This document shows, one piece after another, positions 63,876-64,000 of a DNA stretch of 64,000 bases. The translations under genes were made by a program, and so were the position numbers. The DNA lies in NCBI GenBank assembly GCA_013032095.1, contig WQBJ01000001.1, positions 434,001 to 498,000 of the forward strand, in the 5' to 3' direction. Below the pieces are notes generated by a model that saw nothing but the letters and a program-made list of their open reading frames with translations, did not search any database and was not told the origin of the DNA. The DNA is from Ruegeria atlantica (lineage in GTDB: Bacteria > Pseudomonadota > Alphaproteobacteria > Rhodobacterales > Rhodobacteraceae). Within the stretch, counting starts at the first letter, position 1, and each line of letters begins with the position of its first letter.

Positions 63876-64000
<125 letters not shown>

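Overview
The window looks like a chromosomal stretch of a marine alphaproteobacterium of the Rhodobacteraceae (Roseobacter group, close to Ruegeria-like genomes). The basis is gene content: lineage-typical families (DUF6477, DUF6456, DUF2849, DUF934), a form II CoxL molybdenum hydroxylase cluster, an MttB-like methyltransferase, TRAP dicarboxylate transport, a valine degradation set, an alphaproteobacterial SOS box (GTTC-N7-GTTC) before uvrA, and GC-rich coding sequence. No phage, transposase, integrase or CRISPR array was seen. The first gene (GNAT acetyltransferase) and the last (coaD) are cut by the window edges.

Layout. 0-11.8 kb: a GNAT fragment, a DUF2270 membrane gene broken by an in-frame TGA, an MttB-family methyltransferase, DUF6477 and DUF6456 genes facing away from a shared regulatory region, oxyR convergent with a peroxiredoxin, lipA coupled to an M20 amidohydrolase, hpt, a COQ10/RatA-type gene, a MmgE/PrpD gene and pyrC. 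11.9-20.7 kb: a molybdenum-hydroxylase (cox) region with MoxR ATPase, VWA protein, XdhC-like and MoeA-like maturation genes, then coxS-coxL-coxM; CoxL carries the form II motif AYRGAGR, so the substrate is open. 20.7-23.8 kb: an RpiR regulator divergent from a BKACE-type beta-keto acid cleavage enzyme plus class III aminotransferase, an apparently undescribed small catabolic module. 23.9-30.1 kb: infC, with an apparent AUA start codon, and a six-gene sulfate assimilation operon (cobA, DUF2849, cysI, cysH, DUF934, fpr) divergent from an Lrp/AsnC regulator.

30.1-37.9 kb: a cytochrome P450, then dctB-dctD and a TRAP transporter dctPQM. The DctD-like regulator has lost the GAFTGA loop and the Walker A lysine, yet two tandem 16-bp inverted repeats stand upstream of dctP and no -24/-12 promoter is visible there, which points to sigma54-independent control. 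37.9-45.1 kb: a guanidinium exporter gene under a guanidine-II (mini-ykkC) riboswitch, tpiA, a 2OG-Fe(II) oxygenase broken by an in-frame TAA, two Fe-S assembly factors, NfeD/SPFH membrane genes, a nucleoside hydrolase and tgt. 45.1-50.9 kb: a membrane protein with a START-like tail, lon behind a heat-shock-type promoter, an AT-richer sulfotransferase-like gene, tRNA-Val(CAC) and two identical tRNA-Asp(GTC) genes. 50.9-64 kb: uvrA, a small exported protein, valine catabolism (acyl-CoA dehydrogenase, 3-hydroxyisobutyryl-CoA hydrolase, mmsB, and further on mmsA with its LysR regulator), a YbdK-type ligase, a methyltransferase, a fasciclin protein, an L,D-transpeptidase, a CBS-domain protein and the start of coaD.

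Functional names rest on motifs and remembered family features; no database search was run. Starts were chosen from ribosome binding sites, and several (infC ATA, TTG for two genes, GTG for lipA) differ from the longest open frame.
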